Below are positions 7,837 to 9,385 of a DNA stretch of 9,385 nt, one piece after another; positions within the stretch are counted from its first letter, which is position 1, and every line of letters starts with the position of its first letter. This DNA comes from JBBDIO01 sp040880365. GTDB lineage: Bacteria > Chloroflexota > Anaerolineae > Caldilineales > Caldilineaceae. The position numbers and the translations under genes were made by a program. The stretch lies in NCBI GenBank assembly GCA_040880365.1, contig JBBDIO010000002.1:1-9385 (forward strand), given 5' to 3'. The notes under the pieces are model-generated. The model worked only from the letters and a program-made list of their open reading frames with translations, searched no databases and had not been told where the DNA came from.

Positions 7837-9276
7837 ATGAAGCTGCGCCCGACTATGAAAATCCAGTCGTTTCCCCGCATTGCCCAACGTGTGCGTGTGC
7901 ATACGCGTCGCGCCCAGATATTGGCGCAGCGGATCGCGGCTTGCCTGGGAGTTCTGCTGTGGCTACTGTGCAGTGGGCAGCCTGCGGCTGGGCAAGTCTC
8001 CACGCCCACACCGACCCCTGTGCCGGTTCTTGTGCCAACCCTCGCGCCGACAGCGACACGTGCGGTGTTTGTCATTTGGCCTACGCCCACGCCGACCCCT
8101 TCCTCAAAACCTGCAACCGATAGCCGCACACCCGTGCGCATACATAGCATCCGCCCGGTGACGCCGACCGCAGCCATCACATTCACACCAATTTCACTGC
8201 CGTCCGCAACATCCACATCGACGAACATGCCCACGATCATGCCCACAAGCACGGCTCTCTCGCCGATACCGGGGGGGACTCCGTCGCCCGACACAAGTGG
8301 TCCGAATCCGTTGATTTCTACCCCCGCACCGACGGCGGAAACGTCGGTTTTGCAGACTGCCGACGGTCAATTGATCACTGCGCCGGGCGCTGGAGTTAAC
8401 CAGGTGGGTGAGTTGCCTTCCTTTGCGCCGCCACCGGTTAGCCTGGATGGCGAGTATACGGTACAGGATGGCGATACGCTGTGGCGCGTTTCTATTGAGA
8501 TGGGGCTGGATCTGGACGCGACAATCTGCGCGGTCGCGCCGGACTTTTCGTTAGATCAGCCACTGGTGATTGGCGCCATATTGGTTGCGCCGCCGCTCGG
8601 CACATATTGTCATCCGGTCCAGCCGGGAGAAACGCCTTTGTCAATCGCCACGGCGTATGATATCCCTGTGGCAACGCTGGTAGCAGAGGGGTGGAACCGC
8701 ATTGCGCCGGATGCGCTGGAAATCCCGTTACCCCCCCAGACCTATGTGCGGGTGCCGCTGGGCAATGATGTGCAAAATGTCGCAGAGTCCGACAGCTTTC
8801 TGGCGTTTATGCTGGAACAGCCGGTCACGCTTTCGCCCTACGTGGTCCACGCCACGGGCGGGACGCGCACACAACGTCCGCAGGAGCCGGTTCCGGCAAA
8901 CTGGCCCTATGGCAGTGGGCATTTTGAATGGCCTGTATACGGTTGGCTGAGCAATGGCTATCGCCAGGATCATCGGGCGATTGACATCGCGGCCCAGCCG
9001 GGAACGTTTGTGACGGCTGCCGACCGCGGCGTGGTGATTCGCGCCGGTTGGAACAGCCAGGGTTATGGGCGCTTTGTAGTAATCGACCACAACATCGACT
9101 ACATCACGCTCTATGCGCATCTGGATCAGGTATTGGTGGCCGAGGGCGACGTCGTGGGGCAAGGGCAGATTCTGGGGACTGTCGGCTCTACAGGCAATAG
9201 CACAGGCCCCCATCTGCACTTTGAGATTCGCGATTTTGGCCGCCGCGCGAACCCTGTCGAGTATCTGATGCGGTGA
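7837..9276 (+). CDS. Exported LysM-M23 cell-wall peptidase with Thr/Pro-rich linker
   Basis: This is a probable secreted peptidoglycan endopeptidase of the LytM/M23 zinc-metallopeptidase family. A long basic N-region (residues 1-33) and hydrophobic core (34-46) lead to a likely signal-peptidase site after PAAG (residue 52). C45 follows W-L-L, which is not a good lipobox, so a lipoprotein is unlikely. Residues 53-170 are rich in Thr, Pro and Ser. LysM domains are at about 206-253 (EYTVQDGDTLWRVS) and 257-307 (VQPGETPLSIATAY), with C231 and C258 flanking the first domain's second half and able to form a disulfide. The M23 domain (about 364-476) keeps H379-x3-D383, Y426-A427-H428 and H459-L-H461, so the zinc site looks intact. 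The usual G in HxGxD is A381. The start at ATG 7837 is the first in frame after a TGA at 7822-7824, but it lacks a clear ribosome binding site. ATG 7855 or a later non-ATG start is possible; TTG 7921 would give a compact signal peptide. LysM should bind it to the wall. Confidence 0.93.
   Translation: MKLRPTMKIQSFPRIAQRVRVHTRRAQILAQRIAACLGVLLWLLCSGQPAAGQVSTPTPTPVPVLVPTLAPTATRAVFVIWPTPTPTPSSKPATDSRTPVRIHSIRPVTPTAAITFTPISLPSATSTSTNMPTIMPTSTALSPIPGGTPSPDTSGPNPLISTPAPTAETSVLQTADGQLITAPGAGVNQVGELPSFAPPPVSLDGEYTVQDGDTLWRVSIEMGLDLDATICAVAPDFSLDQPLVIGAILVAPPLGTYCHPVQPGETPLSIATAYDIPVATLVAEGWNRIAPDALEIPLPPQTYVRVPLGNDVQNVAESDSFLAFMLEQPVTLSPYVVHATGGTRTQRPQEPVPANWPYGSGHFEWPVYGWLSNGYRQDHRAIDIAAQPGTFVTAADRGVVIRAGWNSQGYGRFVVIDHNIDYITLYAHLDQVLVAEGDVVGQGQILGTVGSTGNSTGPHLHFEIRDFGRRANPVEYLMR
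7993..8346 (+). repeat. Low-complexity Thr/Pro-coding linker
   Basis: This stretch encodes residues about 53-170 of the third protein, dominated by Thr, Pro, Ser and Ala. Two (TP)n runs are nearly identical at DNA level: CCCACACCGACCCCT around 8005 and CCCACGCCGACCCCT around 8086. Such linkers are common in wall-spanning exported proteins and often carry O-linked sugars in other bacteria. A run of seven G lies inside it at 8271-8277. Confidence 0.8.
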
Positions 9277-9304
9277 TCATTGTCGTGACACTGCGGTAAT
9301 GGCT

Positions 9305-9330
9305 GGGGTGGCTGGGCGGGTGTAAGGGGG
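9305..9330 (+). other. Canonical G-quadruplex motif after the third gene
   Basis: Four G runs fit the G3+N1-7 rule: GGGG 9305-9308, GGG 9314-9316, GGG 9318-9320 and GGGGG 9326-9330, with loops of 5, 1 and 5 nt. It begins 28 nt past the stop codon at 9276, on the coding strand, so it would also be present in the transcript. Apart from it, 9277-9385 shows no gene, no U-tract terminator and no long hairpin. Folding is inferred from the pattern only. Confidence 0.5.
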
Positions 9331-9385
9331 CAGCTATTCTGGGACACCGATCACAGACAGTGTGCGTCGTGGCTGCTAAGTTGAG

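Noticed and set aside
7957..7975. Lipobox at C45 of the M23 protein
   Set aside because: The residues before the cysteine are W-L-L. A lipobox needs a small residue at -1, and a better ordinary signal-peptidase site follows at residues 50-52.
9287..9362. Inverted repeat ACACTG/CAGTGT as a terminator for the third gene
   Set aside because: The arms are only 6 bp and about 65 nt apart, with no T run.

Overview
The window is GC-rich and carries three long genes on the + strand that together cover about 97% of it. Nothing convincing lies on the - strand. The content points to a bacterium, most probably of the phylum Chloroflexota (Anaerolineae-like). The reasons are a TIGR03663/Agl23-type membrane protein fused to NHL repeats, a GT39-like membrane protein whose family motifs I associate with that phylum, and a secreted LysM-M23 protein with a long Thr/Pro linker. 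This taxonomic call is inference from family knowledge, not from a search.

Layout: 18-3620 encodes a 1200-residue GT-C-type polytopic membrane protein with a large extracytoplasmic part that ends in six NHL blades. After 51 bp, 3672-7712 encodes a second, unrelated-looking 1346-residue GT-C protein. Its extracytoplasmic part holds a degenerate PA14-like domain, a clear PA14 domain and a probable six-bladed propeller. After a 124-bp gap, 7837-9276 encodes a 479-residue exported protein with a signal sequence, a Thr/Pro-rich linker, two LysM domains and an M23 (LytM-type) peptidase domain with its zinc ligands intact. The last 109 bp hold no gene but contain a canonical G-quadruplex motif just after the third stop codon. 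No RNA genes, insertion sequences, CRISPR arrays or clear terminators were seen.

Working model (inference): the first two genes form a co-transcribed pair of membrane glycosyltransferases of the lipid-linked-sugar (GT-C) type. Both carry very large outward-facing propeller or PA14 modules that could bind glycan or protein acceptors. The third gene is a cell-wall-bound peptidoglycan hydrolase whose Thr/Pro linker resembles known O-glycosylation substrates. The cluster may therefore serve assembly or glycosylation of the cell surface. The individual domains are known. The pairing of two GT-C/propeller fusions with a wall hydrolase is the part worth a second look.
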